From: a virus
Reading direction: 5' to 3' (one strand)
Length of the DNA stretch: 38,250 nucleotides
IMG/VR virus record: IMGVR_UViG_3300025687_000129
Coordinates: 1 to 38,250 of that record
Notes under the pieces: generated by a model
What the model was told of the DNA's origin: nothing
Database searches by the model: none
Seen by the model: only the letters and a program-made list of their open reading frames with translations
Shown: one piece after another, positions 28,969-37,844 of the stretch
How positions within the stretch are numbered: position 1 is the first letter of the stretch
Layout: each line of letters begins with the position of its first letter
Made by a program: the position numbers and the translations under genes

Positions 28969-29391
28969 CTAGCTTGTTGGGTATGTCACGAGCCCGGCAG
29001 TCTTGATCGTCACGCCGGTTTTGACACCATCGTTCATGCGGATTGCTGTGGCTCCCATACCGATTGTCGCCGCTGTGAAATCCAGCGTCGTGGAACTGCC
29101 GTCCGTCAGCGTGATATTGCCAGCCACTTCCGTTCCGGGAGTCTGGGAATTCGTCGCAATAAACTGGTGCGTGGCCTGAGCTGGGTCGTAGAACAGAGTC
29201 CCGGTAATATCGCCCTGTGCGGTATACGTGGTCGCCTGCTTGGCCACCGCAACACCACCGTCCAGCGTGCGCGACTCGAACACTTCCGGGTCTTGCTCAC
29301 CAACGTCCAGTTCAATCATCTGGGCAATCGTCGTGAGTGATGCTGAGATCGTGAGTTTCAATGCTGTTCCCTTGGAAACCAGCTTAGCCAT
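28969..29391 (-). CDS. Major tail tube protein
   Basis: 140 residues with a beta-rich Thr/Ala/Gly composition. The signature of small siphophage tube proteins is present: SRTLDGGVAVAKQATTYTAQ followed by DITGTLFYDPAQATHQ. No Cys. It is followed by the tail accessory and chaperone genes, which is the usual order. High copy number is expected. Confidence 0.75.
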   Translation of the reverse strand: MAKLVSKGTALKLTISASLTTIAQMIELDVGEQDPEVFESRTLDGGVAVAKQATTYTAQGDITGTLFYDPAQATHQFIATNSQTPGTEVAGNITLTDGSSTTLDFTAATIGMGATAIRMNDGVKTGVTIKTAGLVTYPTS

Positions 29392-29402
29392 GATCGTTAC
29401 TC

Positions 29403-29825
29403 CTATTGAGGAACATGCATAATTGTGAAGGTACTGGTGACGATTCCGTTACCAGAGTCATCGCCAAAATCGTCGAATTCGTGACCGTCTGTCTGATCGT
29501 CCACGTTGACAGCCATGACCGTCCGCGAACTGCCTACGTTGGTTCCCTGTAATGCTTGCAGGTCGTCAACAATCGCATCGTTGATGGATTCCGCTGTCTG
29601 GCTGTTCTTGCCGCGTGTCTCAATGACGAATGTTTCCGTCACTAAATCGTCATCGTCCACTTCAAGCGTGCTGTTGGCGTTGAATCCTACACGGCGAATC
29701 AGCACGCTTTTGTAATCATCCTGGTGCTGCGGAAGTCGATCAATGTACGCAGCAAAACCCGCTGCCGTGACTGCTGACAGTCCGGCGATGCGGTTTCGTA
29801 GATCGGGCTTGAGCGTGGCACTCAT
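29403..29825 (-). CDS. Tail terminator / tail completion protein
   Basis: 140 residues. Mixed alpha/beta, with TFVIETRGKNSQTAESINDA (about 66-85) and a conserved-looking end DSGNGIVTSTFTIMHVP. This is the size and location of gpU/DUF3168-like terminators, between the HK97-gp10-like protein and the tube protein. ATGA overlaps the gene before. Confidence 0.6.
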   Translation of the reverse strand: MSATLKPDLRNRIAGLSAVTAAGFAAYIDRLPQHQDDYKSVLIRRVGFNANSTLEVDDDDLVTETFVIETRGKNSQTAESINDAIVDDLQALQGTNVGSSRTVMAVNVDDQTDGHEFDDFGDDSGNGIVTSTFTIMHVPQ

Positions 29826-30301
29826 CGACTTCGCAACCTCGCTTTGAGTTCGGTTCGCATGGCTTGGATTGCTCGTGGAATGGCTGCTGTCACTTGACGG
29901 CCTGCATTGAGTGGACGAATGGACCCGCGGTTCTGACCTTTCTTAGTGACACGACGCTGCGTTCCCACAGCTACTGCTGACGCGTAAAACGCTCTCTTGG
30001 CTCCCTTCTTACCGACGTTGTAGCCTGCTTTGGCCATTGGTCCGCGTTTGCTGTTGCCACGACGAACCTTGCGTCCCACTGACTGCTTCATCGGTGTGCG
30101 GGAAATCGCAATCCCTGTTTGTCGATAGGCCCGTCTGTTCGTGCGTGTCGCATTTCCAGTTGGTGCAGCCTGGCGATAAATCTTAGTGATGACGTTAATA
30201 CCCTTGCTGATTGCCGCAGTGCCTGCTTTTTTGTTCGGCTCCTGCATCAATCGCAAGATTTCATCATTGAGTCGTTGAACGCCTTTGATTTGCATTCCCA
30301 T
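29822..30301 (-). CDS. HK97 gp10-like head-tail protein
   Basis: 159 residues from the ATG at 30301 (a GTG one codon earlier overlaps the upstream stop). The protein is very basic: KGVQRLNDEILRLMQEPNKK, GINVITKIYRQAAPTG and then many Arg/Lys. This is the gp10-like pattern (helical start with K..A....A..I...A...P..TG.L...). It helps finish the neck and tail joint. Confidence 0.7.
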   Translation of the reverse strand: MGMQIKGVQRLNDEILRLMQEPNKKAGTAAISKGINVITKIYRQAAPTGNATRTNRRAYRQTGIAISRTPMKQSVGRKVRRGNSKRGPMAKAGYNVGKKGAKRAFYASAVAVGTQRRVTKKGQNRGSIRPLNAGRQVTAAIPRAIQAMRTELKARLRSR

Positions 30302-30678
30302 CACGCCACCGATGCATTCTCAACCGCCTGCAATGTGACCCACTTGTTAGTGGTGTCGATTTGACGGTCAATAATTCCTAGAGTGTGCGACGTGCCATCA
30401 ATGTCGGTGTATTTGAGGCGATACGTAAGCAGAATGTGCCGTGTTTCACTGTCACCCCACATCTCGAAGACTTCGAGCCTGTCACCAATCATCTGTTCGT
30501 TGCCCAGGCGTTCGTTGCCGCGCAGTGGTCGTCGGTGTGCTGGTCGGACGCAGTATTCTGACCAGTTCGCATCATCGTACAGATCAATTTCGTTGTACGT
30601 GTTCGCGTTACCGCTGGACGTGGATGGCTGCTCAATGGTGACTGAGCAGTTGAACGGCTTGGGCTTGCGGCAGGTCAT
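30301..30678 (-). CDS. Head closure / head-tail joining protein
   Basis: 125 residues from the ATG that overlaps the previous stop (ATGA at 30678). Beta-barrel style with WSEYCVRPAHRRPLRGNERL, then VFEMWGDSETRHILLTYRLK and a final DRQIDTTNKWVTLQAVE, matching phage head-tail joining stoppers (SPP1 gp16 / pfam05521-like). The longer frame upstream is not supported. Confidence 0.7.
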   Translation of the reverse strand: MTCRKPKPFNCSVTIEQPSTSSGNANTYNEIDLYDDANWSEYCVRPAHRRPLRGNERLGNEQMIGDRLEVFEMWGDSETRHILLTYRLKYTDIDGTSHTLGIIDRQIDTTNKWVTLQAVENASVA

Positions 30679-31253
30679 GTGGACAGTACCCGGTAAGGAC
30701 TCAACATCGCTCTGGCTGCCGGATTTACATCCATCGAACTCCCTCCGCACTGCATCGCATGCCACCAGCCAACTGCAATCATCATGATTGACTGACGGAT
30801 CGACTCAGGAATGTCATGCCCATCGTCACCGTATCCGGCCACATACGTGATCGTGATCGGTTCCAGTTCGTTGCGCGTGGAGGGCCAGCTCTCGTTATAG
30901 GCTGGTGCCACGCGCCCGCTGTCTGTGCTGACATCGTATTTCGACGTGCTGAGCGTCGTGGAACTGCCTTCCGTGTCGACATAGGAAATGGACGACACGG
31001 ACTGCACCGGCAGACGCGGCAGGTCGATGTCTCCCAATGGGAAACGATCAATATTGAGAGTCCATGTGGCTGTGATGAGTTGGCGTCTGAGGAAGGTTTC
31101 CACCCACTCACGCGCAGCCACAATGAGACTGTCAAACACGGAATCCTGATCGGTGCCACCGTAACCCAGCCAAGACTTCAGCTCAGCGGTCGTCACCGGC
31201 TCAATCGTTGGAGCTGTTGTTTGCGTCAGACCGAGAGTTTGAGGTCGAGACAT
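30675..31253 (-). CDS. Head-tail connector (gp6-like adaptor)
   Basis: 192 residues from the ATG at 31253, with GGAG 9 nt upstream. The family pattern is clear: EPVTTAELKSWLG, FDSLIVAAREWVETFLRRQL (helix), WTLNIDRFP, LPRLPVQSVSSISYVDTEG, then ITITYVAGYG and PESIRQSIMMIAVGWW. It forms the adaptor ring between portal and stopper. Confidence 0.85.
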   Translation of the reverse strand: MSRPQTLGLTQTTAPTIEPVTTAELKSWLGYGGTDQDSVFDSLIVAAREWVETFLRRQLITATWTLNIDRFPLGDIDLPRLPVQSVSSISYVDTEGSSTTLSTSKYDVSTDSGRVAPAYNESWPSTRNELEPITITYVAGYGDDGHDIPESIRQSIMMIAVGWWHAMQCGGSSMDVNPAARAMLSPYRVLST

Positions 31254-31404
31254 ATTCAGCAACTCCACGACGCACCCACCGGAAAGCGGATGCTGGATTC
31301 ATGTCATACGTTTTGCCTGCCACGAATTCCTGGTTGTCGCCTTCCGGATCAACAACCGTTCGGCTTTCCAGGAACTTGACTTTGTCAGTGCTTGTCTTGG
31401 ACAT
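31201..31404 (-). CDS. Small head-region protein, 67 residues
   Basis: MSKTSTDKVKFLESRTVVDP..., with FVAGKTYDMNPASAFRWVRR as a small beta/helix motif often found in short phage proteins between capsid and connector genes. It overlaps the connector gene by 53 nt. The exact function is not known. Confidence 0.6.
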   Translation of the reverse strand: MSKTSTDKVKFLESRTVVDPEGDNQEFVAGKTYDMNPASAFRWVRRGVAEYVSTSNSRSDANNSSND

Positions 31405-31413
31405 CTGTTATCC

Positions 31414-31842
31414 TTACGCGATTGAATCGCTTGTGAGGCTTGCCTGTGCGTGACGTGGCATGTGGCGAATGTAAGTCACCACACCTTCATCCGTGCCCGT
31501 GGCCAAAGTCAGGTTGAGTGTGACGTATCGCAGATCGGAACCGGCTGAAAGCAGCTCCTCTGCCGTGCATTCCAGGAATGCGTAATCGCCAACAGCATCA
31601 GGTGCGGCCGATCCGGCTTTGATCTCCACGTCTGACCCACTGCCATCACTCGCACTGTTGGCAAGGATCTTGTAAGTCAGTGCGGATGTCCCGACAGTGC
31701 GAAAGAACGAGGCGATGAAACAGCCGTAATCACGCATGTCGACCCACGCCACATCAACCGCTGATGTACCGTCTGGGTCGTGGTCATATTGGGTAATCGC
31801 CATATTGCTTGACGATTTGTCGGTTGTGGTGGCAACAGCCAT
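31414..31842 (-). CDS. Putative capsid decoration or head protein
   Basis: 142 residues, beta-rich, with AAAGGAG before the ATG. It sits immediately after the capsid gene and a strong hairpin. Composition is like head decoration proteins (Ala, Ser, Asp, Thr; no Cys motif). Pieces such as SALTYKILANSASDGSG and YVTLNLTLATGT suggest a sandwich. Decoration or head-fibre is an inference from order. Confidence 0.5.
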   Translation of the reverse strand: MAVATTTDKSSSNMAITQYDHDPDGTSAVDVAWVDMRDYGCFIASFFRTVGTSALTYKILANSASDGSGSDVEIKAGSAAPDAVGDYAFLECTAEELLSAGSDLRYVTLNLTLATGTDEGVVTYIRHMPRHAQASLTSDSIA

Positions 31843-31863
31843 AAGAATCTCCTTTGATTCAGT

Positions 31864-31888
31864 GCCGGGCTGCGAAAAACAGCCCGGC
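31864..31888 (-). terminator. Strong hairpin after the capsid gene, no U-tract
   Basis: A perfect 9-bp stem GCCGGGCTG/CAGCCCGGC with a 7-nt loop of mostly T (minus strand). It is not followed by T residues, so it is more likely an mRNA stability or partial-termination element that sets the capsid/downstream ratio. Confidence 0.5.
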
Positions 31889-31904
31889 TATTAAAATCGT
31901 GCTG

Positions 31905-33203
31905 TTACGCACGCTCTGCGAGGACAACAAAAGGACTGAGAGTGTTGGCACCGTTCTTGGGTGTCAGTTCTGATTTCCACCACGGAGCCCCGGTGTTGTA
32001 CATGTAGAACTTGAAAGTCCGTTCATGATTCACGAACCGCACATGCATGGACTCGGCCTGCTGTGGAGTTGTCGATCCCAACGTGCCCCACAGATACTGC
32101 GACCAGTCAGCGAGGATGATGTCACCGACATCGCCAAGAGTTGGACAGTACTCCGTGAAGAATATTGGCCGACCAAGCAGCGTGTCAGGACGATCGGTGC
32201 CGTTGCCGTAGGAAAACAGCGGACGGTCATCATTGGTGAGCGTGGTGTGCGCTCCGATCAACTGACGTTCCGTGTCGTGGTTGGCAAGCCAGATTGATCG
32301 ACCGAAACGCCAGGCACGTTCCTTCATTTTGAGAAGGTTCGCACCAAGGATCGTGTCGGCTGACTGAGAACCTTCCTTGGCCACGGAAACCGTACATGCT
32401 GCGTTGATCACACCAACAGGATTGCCAGCACCAACGCCGTTGATCTTTTCGTTGAGCATGACGCTGCGGAATTCGTCTGCAAACCCACGCTCCAGCAACG
32501 CAGCAAAGGACACGGCTGAACGCTCCAGCAACTGCTCTGACGCATAGGACAAGCCCATGAGTGCAGTGGCCTCTAGCTTCACATTCTCCATCGCCATTCG
32601 GCTGGCTGACGGCGACTGAGTTTCAGTCGTACGGCCAACAGTCAGACCACCGCTCACGCTTGTAGAATGGTTTTTGTCCGTGCGTGCCGGGATGTTGACG
32701 ACATCGGTTTCCATCGGAATGGATGTCACCAGTCCGGCAGTCGGATCTTCTTCAACAGGCACACTCAGCACTTCGGGTCGGAATCCCTCAGGAACGAGGA
32801 ACCCGCCATAAGTGTCATTGATGGTGCTGTGCTCATCAGAACCGGCAGCGGACAGAAACTTGAGTTGTGGCGTGGTCTGTCCCGTGCGGCTGCAATCCAT
32901 CACTTCCATCAGGAAGTCGCGAGGCTGCTTGTAACCACATTTCGGGTCATCACGCCAGGCGTCGCGAATCTGACCGATTTGCGGTTCATCGCTGGTCGTG
33001 AAACTGCCGCGAACTTCCTCAACTGTCGCCAGTCGATCTTCGTAGCGTTTAATGGCCTTGTCGGCTTGTTCGACGGCTGCGGACAGCTCGCCAAACTTTT
33101 CATCATCGACATCGGCCTCGATTCCATCCTGGAGTGCCTTCGCCGCGATGGACTTGGCATCCTGTAATTCTTTGAGGCGATCGCCTCGCAGTGAACATGG
33201 CAT
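31905..33203 (-). CDS. Major capsid protein, HK97 fold
   Basis: 432 residues. Residues 8-70 form a charged helical, delta-domain-like region (DRLKELQDAKSIAAKALQDG). The body has HK97-family marks: GGFLVPEGFRPEVLSVPVEE, ALMGLSYASEQLLERSAVSF, and near the end PIFFTEYCPTLGDVGDIILA and FVVLAERA. No separate scaffold gene is seen, which fits a delta-domain type. GGAG precedes the ATG. It has its own promoter and leader terminator upstream, which is unusual for a gene inside a head operon. Confidence 0.9.
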   Translation of the reverse strand: MPCSLRGDRLKELQDAKSIAAKALQDGIEADVDDEKFGELSAAVEQADKAIKRYEDRLATVEEVRGSFTTSDEPQIGQIRDAWRDDPKCGYKQPRDFLMEVMDCSRTGQTTPQLKFLSAAGSDEHSTINDTYGGFLVPEGFRPEVLSVPVEEDPTAGLVTSIPMETDVVNIPARTDKNHSTSVSGGLTVGRTTETQSPSASRMAMENVKLEATALMGLSYASEQLLERSAVSFAALLERGFADEFRSVMLNEKINGVGAGNPVGVINAACTVSVAKEGSQSADTILGANLLKMKERAWRFGRSIWLANHDTERQLIGAHTTLTNDDRPLFSYGNGTDRPDTLLGRPIFFTEYCPTLGDVGDIILADWSQYLWGTLGSTTPQQAESMHVRFVNHERTFKFYMYNTGAPWWKSELTPKNGANTLSPFVVLAERA

Positions 33204-33216
33204 GTTCTCACTCCAT

Positions 33217-33280
33217 AAAAAAACGCGGACGCAGAACAGACCACCTCAGCAAGTGAGATGAATCGTTCCACGTCCGCGTT
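33217..33280 (-). terminator. Intrinsic terminator in the capsid leader
   Basis: Minus strand: AACGCGGACG pairs with CGTCCGCGTT around a 39-nt loop and is followed by a run of seven T. The GGAG ribosome site begins 2 nt later. The long loop contains a smaller hairpin (CTCA/TGAG), so the fold may have alternative states. Confidence 0.65.
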
Positions 33281-33345
33281 GCGTGACGTTGTATGTGTTG
33301 TGGAGAAATGCCGACCGGATGCCGTATCAGCTATTTCAGGTGATT

Positions 33346-33373
33346 AGTGTACGCCTGTGCGTGTGCGTGTCAA
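33346..33373 (-). promoter_or_regulatory. Promoter in front of the capsid gene
   Basis: Minus strand: -35 TTGACA (perfect), 16-nt spacer, -10 TACACT (4/6). It lies just after the protease stop and drives a leader of about 135 nt that contains the terminator. Confidence 0.55.
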
Positions 33374-33375
33374 GA

Positions 33376-34263
33376 TTAATATAAACTGGCTGCATATGCC
33401 TGCCGCTGCCGCTTACGTTTGCGGTTGGACTGTGCCGCTGTGACATGCTCATTCAGCACTTGCTCGAAAGTGGCAATGCGGTCGACCATGCCACGTTGAA
33501 GCAACTGCTCAGCTCCGTAACTGCGACCCTGACCGAACTTGTCCAGAACCTGATCCACGCTGACACCTCGCCCACGAGCCACATTAGCCACGAATGGCTC
33601 ATAGTAGGAATCAACAATCGATTGCAGGTGATCGCGGTGCTCTTCACTGAGCGATGTCTGCCAGCCTTCGGCTTTGTTCTCGCCTGCAGTGATATACTCG
33701 ACACGATAGCCAGCCTTTTCGGTGGCTTCGGAATCGTCCACATGCGGCAGGATGACACCGATGGAACCGGCCATACCAGACGGAATCACCACCAACTCGT
33801 CGGCCTGCGAGGCGATGTGGTAGGCTGCTGAATGAGCTTCGGCGTTCGCCACTGCCGTGACTGGTTTGACCCCACGCGCTGCAAACACAGCATCGGCTGC
33901 CTCCTGTGTGCCAAACACGCTGCCACCTGGTGAGTCGACATCAAGCACAATCGATGCAATGCGTTCGTCCTGCACTGCCTGATTGAACACCTGCGTGAAC
34001 TCGGATGTCGACAAACCACCCGACGTGAACAGGCTGGGGCGGTGTGACAGCGTGCCATGCAGGCCAATCACTGCCACGCCTTGCCGCTGTCCTGTGCGTT
34101 CTTCTCTGGCTGCGTTGACCGCTTCGAGTTGTTCGCGGAGCTCGCTGGACATCTTCACGCCAGCATCGCGTGCTTCCACGATGCCGATGATGGTTTCCAG
34201 TTTGGCCCGCGTGATCGCCCACGGTGTTGCACAAACTTCGCTGATGATGTTGGAATACTTCAT
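33376..34263 (-). CDS. Prohead protease, S49 (SppA-like)
   Basis: 295 residues from an ATGA overlap with the portal stop, which is preferred to a start 22 codons earlier. GLHGTLSHRPSLFTSGG and VLDVDSPGGSVFG are the SppA core. The nucleophile Ser sits in AEAHSAAYHIASQAD, and AGSIGVILPHVD follows. The end is Gln- and Arg-rich. It cleaves the capsid delta region during head maturation. It is placed between portal and capsid as usual. Confidence 0.85.
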   Translation of the reverse strand: MKYSNIISEVCATPWAITRAKLETIIGIVEARDAGVKMSSELREQLEAVNAAREERTGQRQGVAVIGLHGTLSHRPSLFTSGGLSTSEFTQVFNQAVQDERIASIVLDVDSPGGSVFGTQEAADAVFAARGVKPVTAVANAEAHSAAYHIASQADELVVIPSGMAGSIGVILPHVDDSEATEKAGYRVEYITAGENKAEGWQTSLSEEHRDHLQSIVDSYYEPFVANVARGRGVSVDQVLDKFGQGRSYGAEQLLQRGMVDRIATFEQVLNEHVTAAQSNRKRKRQRQAYAASLY

Positions 34264-35846
34264 AGGACAAGCCCTTTCAGTGCTTGTGCAACACTTGGCT
34301 GCAATTCCTGTTGATGCTGCATCACCCAAGCGTTGACATCTTCGGTGGCGCAGAGTTGCTGCACCGTCCCAGCCGTTAATGACTGGATTAATGCAATTCT
34401 ATCCGATTCACGTACGCCAAGTGAATCGCAGAATCCATTGACCTGCTGATCCACCCATGTTGCGTGATCGGTGTACCATTCAGCAGCCCACTCATTGAAC
34501 CGCTTTCTGTCCGATGTGGCATGCTTGGAGCGTTTCTCCAGTTGTGCCAATTCACGAGCTGCGATGCGTGATGCCAGATCGTCAGCGTAATGAGAGACAA
34601 TCGCCTGCATCTGATTCGCTGGTGGATCGCTGGTAGGCTGGCTGTCGTGCGTGTTCACCAGCGGGTTGCGGTATTCATCTCCGTGACCATCCGGCCTTGG
34701 ATTCCTGTTTTCCATCGCTCGCACTTCGTCTGGACTCAGCCACTCGTGCTGAATTGCAGACGCATACGCAGCAAACCGGCTCGGAGCGTCACCACGCAGC
34801 AAGCCGTCAACGTTGAACTCAACGAAGAAGCGATTGCGCTGGTAAATCAAATCGCGTCGCATCGCCTGTTCAAATCGCACCAGCCACGGACGTAGCGTGT
34901 GAATCACGAACTGAATCGACAGATGCTCAATGTTGTTGAACGTGGCACGGTCGAGGCTTTGCACCATGTGCAGCGGAACGCGGAAGATGCGACAGATCTC
35001 CTCAATCTGAAACTTACGTGTTTCCAGGAACTGAGCATCTTCTGGCGTGACACTCATCTGTGCCCAGCTCATGCCCTCCTCGAGTACCATCGGCTTGTGA
35101 AAGTTCCCGGCGTGCATTTCGCCCATCTGCTTCCTCAACCTGTCAATAGCTTCCTCTGAGAGGTGATTCGGATGTGATAAAACACCAGACGGACGCATGC
35201 CTTGCTTAAATAACTGGTTACCAATCTTCTCGGCACCCAATGCCATACCGACCGAGCCGCGTGCATAGCCCAGCACAGACTCACCCCACAGTCCATTCGA
35301 TGACATGCCGCACACATGAAACACTTCGGACGAATCAAGCCATTCATCGTTGTCTTTGTCGATGTAATACCGACGCGAACCGTCCTTGAGTTGCTGCACC
35401 TTCTTGATCTTGCGTGGGTTGATCAGTTCGAGTCCTGCGACCGAACCGCGTGGACCAGGAACAATGCGGCTCAGTGCATTACCGCCCAGAAGCAGGTAAT
35501 TCATACACAAATCGTAATATTCGACGCTAGTTTGCCACATGTTCGGCATGGCGTTGATTACGTCGTACAGATAGTGGTCTGTTGCCTTCCGTTTACTGCC
35601 GTCGTCCATGCGTTCGTAAAGATGGCATGGCAGTGTGGCCACCGATTCGGACAGCACGCGGACGCAGCCCAGCACCGCAGACACACGCATCGCTGATTCA
35701 GGTGTCACAATCTCCCCCGAATCGGTCGTGTGCGGATCATTCGAGTACCAGAAAGGATGGCCCGGATTGGGAACCCCGTTTTCGTAGAATGGCGAGTCAG
35801 CGTGTGCGTTGACGCTGTTCGACCTGCCTAGCAGAAAGTCGATCAT
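34260..35846 (-). CDS. Portal protein, HK97 family
   Basis: 528 residues. Family landmarks: MRVSAVLGCVRVLSESVATLP, RKATDHYLYDVINAMPN, YYDLCMNYLLLGGNALSRIV, then GVLSHPNHLSEEAI, ICRIFRVPLHMVQSLDRATF and WLSPDEVRAMENRNPRP. The C-terminal extension (about 420-528) is helical and longer than in HK97. The start overlaps the small membrane protein gene by 50 nt. It forms the DNA entry ring of the head. Confidence 0.9.
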   Translation of the reverse strand: MIDFLLGRSNSVNAHADSPFYENGVPNPGHPFWYSNDPHTTDSGEIVTPESAMRVSAVLGCVRVLSESVATLPCHLYERMDDGSKRKATDHYLYDVINAMPNMWQTSVEYYDLCMNYLLLGGNALSRIVPGPRGSVAGLELINPRKIKKVQQLKDGSRRYYIDKDNDEWLDSSEVFHVCGMSSNGLWGESVLGYARGSVGMALGAEKIGNQLFKQGMRPSGVLSHPNHLSEEAIDRLRKQMGEMHAGNFHKPMVLEEGMSWAQMSVTPEDAQFLETRKFQIEEICRIFRVPLHMVQSLDRATFNNIEHLSIQFVIHTLRPWLVRFEQAMRRDLIYQRNRFFVEFNVDGLLRGDAPSRFAAYASAIQHEWLSPDEVRAMENRNPRPDGHGDEYRNPLVNTHDSQPTSDPPANQMQAIVSHYADDLASRIAARELAQLEKRSKHATSDRKRFNEWAAEWYTDHATWVDQQVNGFCDSLGVRESDRIALIQSLTAGTVQQLCATEDVNAWVMQHQQELQPSVAQALKGLVL

Positions 35847-35976
35847 TGATTATCCTTCCGTAAAAACTGACTCCCAAGACCACCATCCCTGCCACAATCA
35901 ACGCGGCTGGAACGCTCCACATTCCGACACCACCGACAAGGCTGATAAAACCGATAATTTCAATCGCTGGCTTCAA
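35797..35976 (-). CDS. Small two-segment membrane protein between terminase and portal
   Basis: 59 residues with a TTG start that overlaps the TerL stop (TTGA). Reads MKPAIEIIGFISLVGGVGMW... with two short hydrophobic segments (about 4-19 and 22-37, VPAALIVAGMVVLGVSF), then a basic tail. Short proteins of this kind are found between the large terminase and portal in many HK97-like phages. Role unknown. Confidence 0.6.
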   Translation of the reverse strand: MKPAIEIIGFISLVGGVGMWSVPAALIVAGMVVLGVSFYGRIINDRLSARQVEQRQRTR

Positions 35977-37802
35977 AATGTCAGGAGTCCTCTTGTTTCG
36001 TACACTGATTTTTGTGGCCTATACTGTTCATCCATTGCCACCGCCAACGCGGTGACCATTGCCACTGGTCCGTCGATCTTCCTGACGCCATCCTTGTTTT
36101 CATCCGACTTCAATAACCGCTTGCGGTCGCCCTGATTCTTCAGGTGGACATTGCCCATCATCCAGTTCAGAACCGGGTTGTTGGGATGCCTGATCTTGCC
36201 CTCGATCGCCATCGCTTCGAATTCGTCAATTGCCTCGTGCAACCCGGATCTCTGGTTCACGGAGATGCGTTCAACTCCGTGCCCTTTGCTGAGTCGATCA
36301 CCGTCATTCGTAGTGGCTCCCTGCTCAATGATCTGAGTGATGGCTTCAGCTTTGTGCGGGTCGTAGGCAAGAGCAACACAATCGAACTGCTTGGCAATCC
36401 GACCAAACTGGTTGAACACATCGCCAACGCTGATCACATCGCCGTGGCTCACGATGAGATGGCCTGACTCCTCCCAATCGGCAAACGCTGCCAGGTCCCT
36501 GTTTTTACGAATGTACTCTTCCGGTGCGATGATCAGCGGCCAGACAATCAGTTCGTCAATTCCGTACTCGCCCCAAGTCGGAAACACGCACACAAACGCG
36601 GTAAAGTCGCGCTTGTCGGACTTATCGAAACCGACCACACAGTACCGGCCTTTGAGTGATTCCCATGTGATCGATTCATCAGCCGACTGTTGCCAGACGC
36701 CAGCCGGCAGCCACGGTGACGACGATTCCTGCCAGACGTTGAGGCGATACATGAGGAAGTCCAGTTGCTCGCCAATCTTATGACCTGATGTTTTCCAGTC
36801 GTTGACAAATTCCGCCTCTTGGATCGTGTGACCCCACGCCGGATTTGCTGAACGTCCGATTTCAATAACGTTGCTGTCTGTGATCGTGTCGAAACTGATG
36901 GCTTGGTCTGCCGCGTACGCCTGATACATGAACTGCCAGTCCTCAATGACTCCACTGGCAACATCGGCCCCGTAGTCAAACTGCTCCTTGCCGTATCCGT
37001 CAGGATTGGTGCCTGCTGTGGAAACCTCCAACTGAACGGGCTCTTTGCGGCTGATACCGGCCCGTTTCACGCGTCGCATGAACGCCCTGTCAACAACGTG
37101 CGTTTCGTCCACCAAAATTGAACCGTTGAAACCTTCTTTGCTCTCCTGTGTGCGGGCATTCGATGATGAAAACGGCTTCATGATTGATGATGTTGGCAGG
37201 TGCGTAAATTTCATCTCGTTCAGATTGACCTTGCACTCAGCCTGCAATTCCGGTGACTGATGAATCATCTGTAAAATGTGCTGGCCTGCAATGTCGCGTG
37301 CTTGCGATCCGTCCTTTGCACACAACGCCACTTTTTGCCCAGGTTCACCATCGCCGCACGTGAGGTAGACGCCAATTGCTGCCAGTGTGGGCGATTTCTT
37401 ATTCTTCTTTGGTACCCACCACGAGGCTCGTCGGAATCGCCTGATCCACTCATCACGCCCTTTCCATTTAGCGAGGTAGACCCATCCGAATAGCCGCATT
37501 ACGCATTCGTACTGCCAGTCGCACACAACGCCAGATTGAACGCCATCGATGTAATGCTCGTGACGCTCCAAGGCGAGTTGCCTGTCAAACTCATCTGGAA
37601 TTGGCCAACTGTCAATCGCATCATCGTGACGACCACGCAGAATCAGCGGCTCCCCGGCGTGGTCACCTTCATACAGCCTGCAATTCCGCTCGATCCACCA
37701 CACGGCATACGATCCACGCAACGGATTGAACTTGCAGCCCTTTGCGACCGCCAATTCATCCGATGCATTGCGAATCCATTTTGTGGTGATGTCGTTGTTC
37801 AT
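35973..37802 (-). CDS. terL: Terminase large subunit
   Basis: 609 residues. The ATPase Walker A-like segment is PKKNKKS at 131-137 and Walker B is ILVDETH at 229-235. The nuclease half starts at CVVGFDKSDKRDFTAFVCVF with its catalytic Asp. The C-terminus contains the expected LAYDPHKAEAI and LNWMMGNVHL blocks. It belongs to the Terminase_1 (HK97-like) group. It pumps DNA into the prohead and cuts it, working with the small subunit and probably with the HNH protein. Confidence 0.92.
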   Translation of the reverse strand: MNNDITTKWIRNASDELAVAKGCKFNPLRGSYAVWWIERNCRLYEGDHAGEPLILRGRHDDAIDSWPIPDEFDRQLALERHEHYIDGVQSGVVCDWQYECVMRLFGWVYLAKWKGRDEWIRRFRRASWWVPKKNKKSPTLAAIGVYLTCGDGEPGQKVALCAKDGSQARDIAGQHILQMIHQSPELQAECKVNLNEMKFTHLPTSSIMKPFSSSNARTQESKEGFNGSILVDETHVVDRAFMRRVKRAGISRKEPVQLEVSTAGTNPDGYGKEQFDYGADVASGVIEDWQFMYQAYAADQAISFDTITDSNVIEIGRSANPAWGHTIQEAEFVNDWKTSGHKIGEQLDFLMYRLNVWQESSSPWLPAGVWQQSADESITWESLKGRYCVVGFDKSDKRDFTAFVCVFPTWGEYGIDELIVWPLIIAPEEYIRKNRDLAAFADWEESGHLIVSHGDVISVGDVFNQFGRIAKQFDCVALAYDPHKAEAITQIIEQGATTNDGDRLSKGHGVERISVNQRSGLHEAIDEFEAMAIEGKIRHPNNPVLNWMMGNVHLKNQGDRKRLLKSDENKDGVRKIDGPVAMVTALAVAMDEQYRPQKSVYETRGLLTF

Positions 37803-37844
37803 AACAATCTGGTTTCATCCGGTTCAGGTGCAAACGTTTGCACC

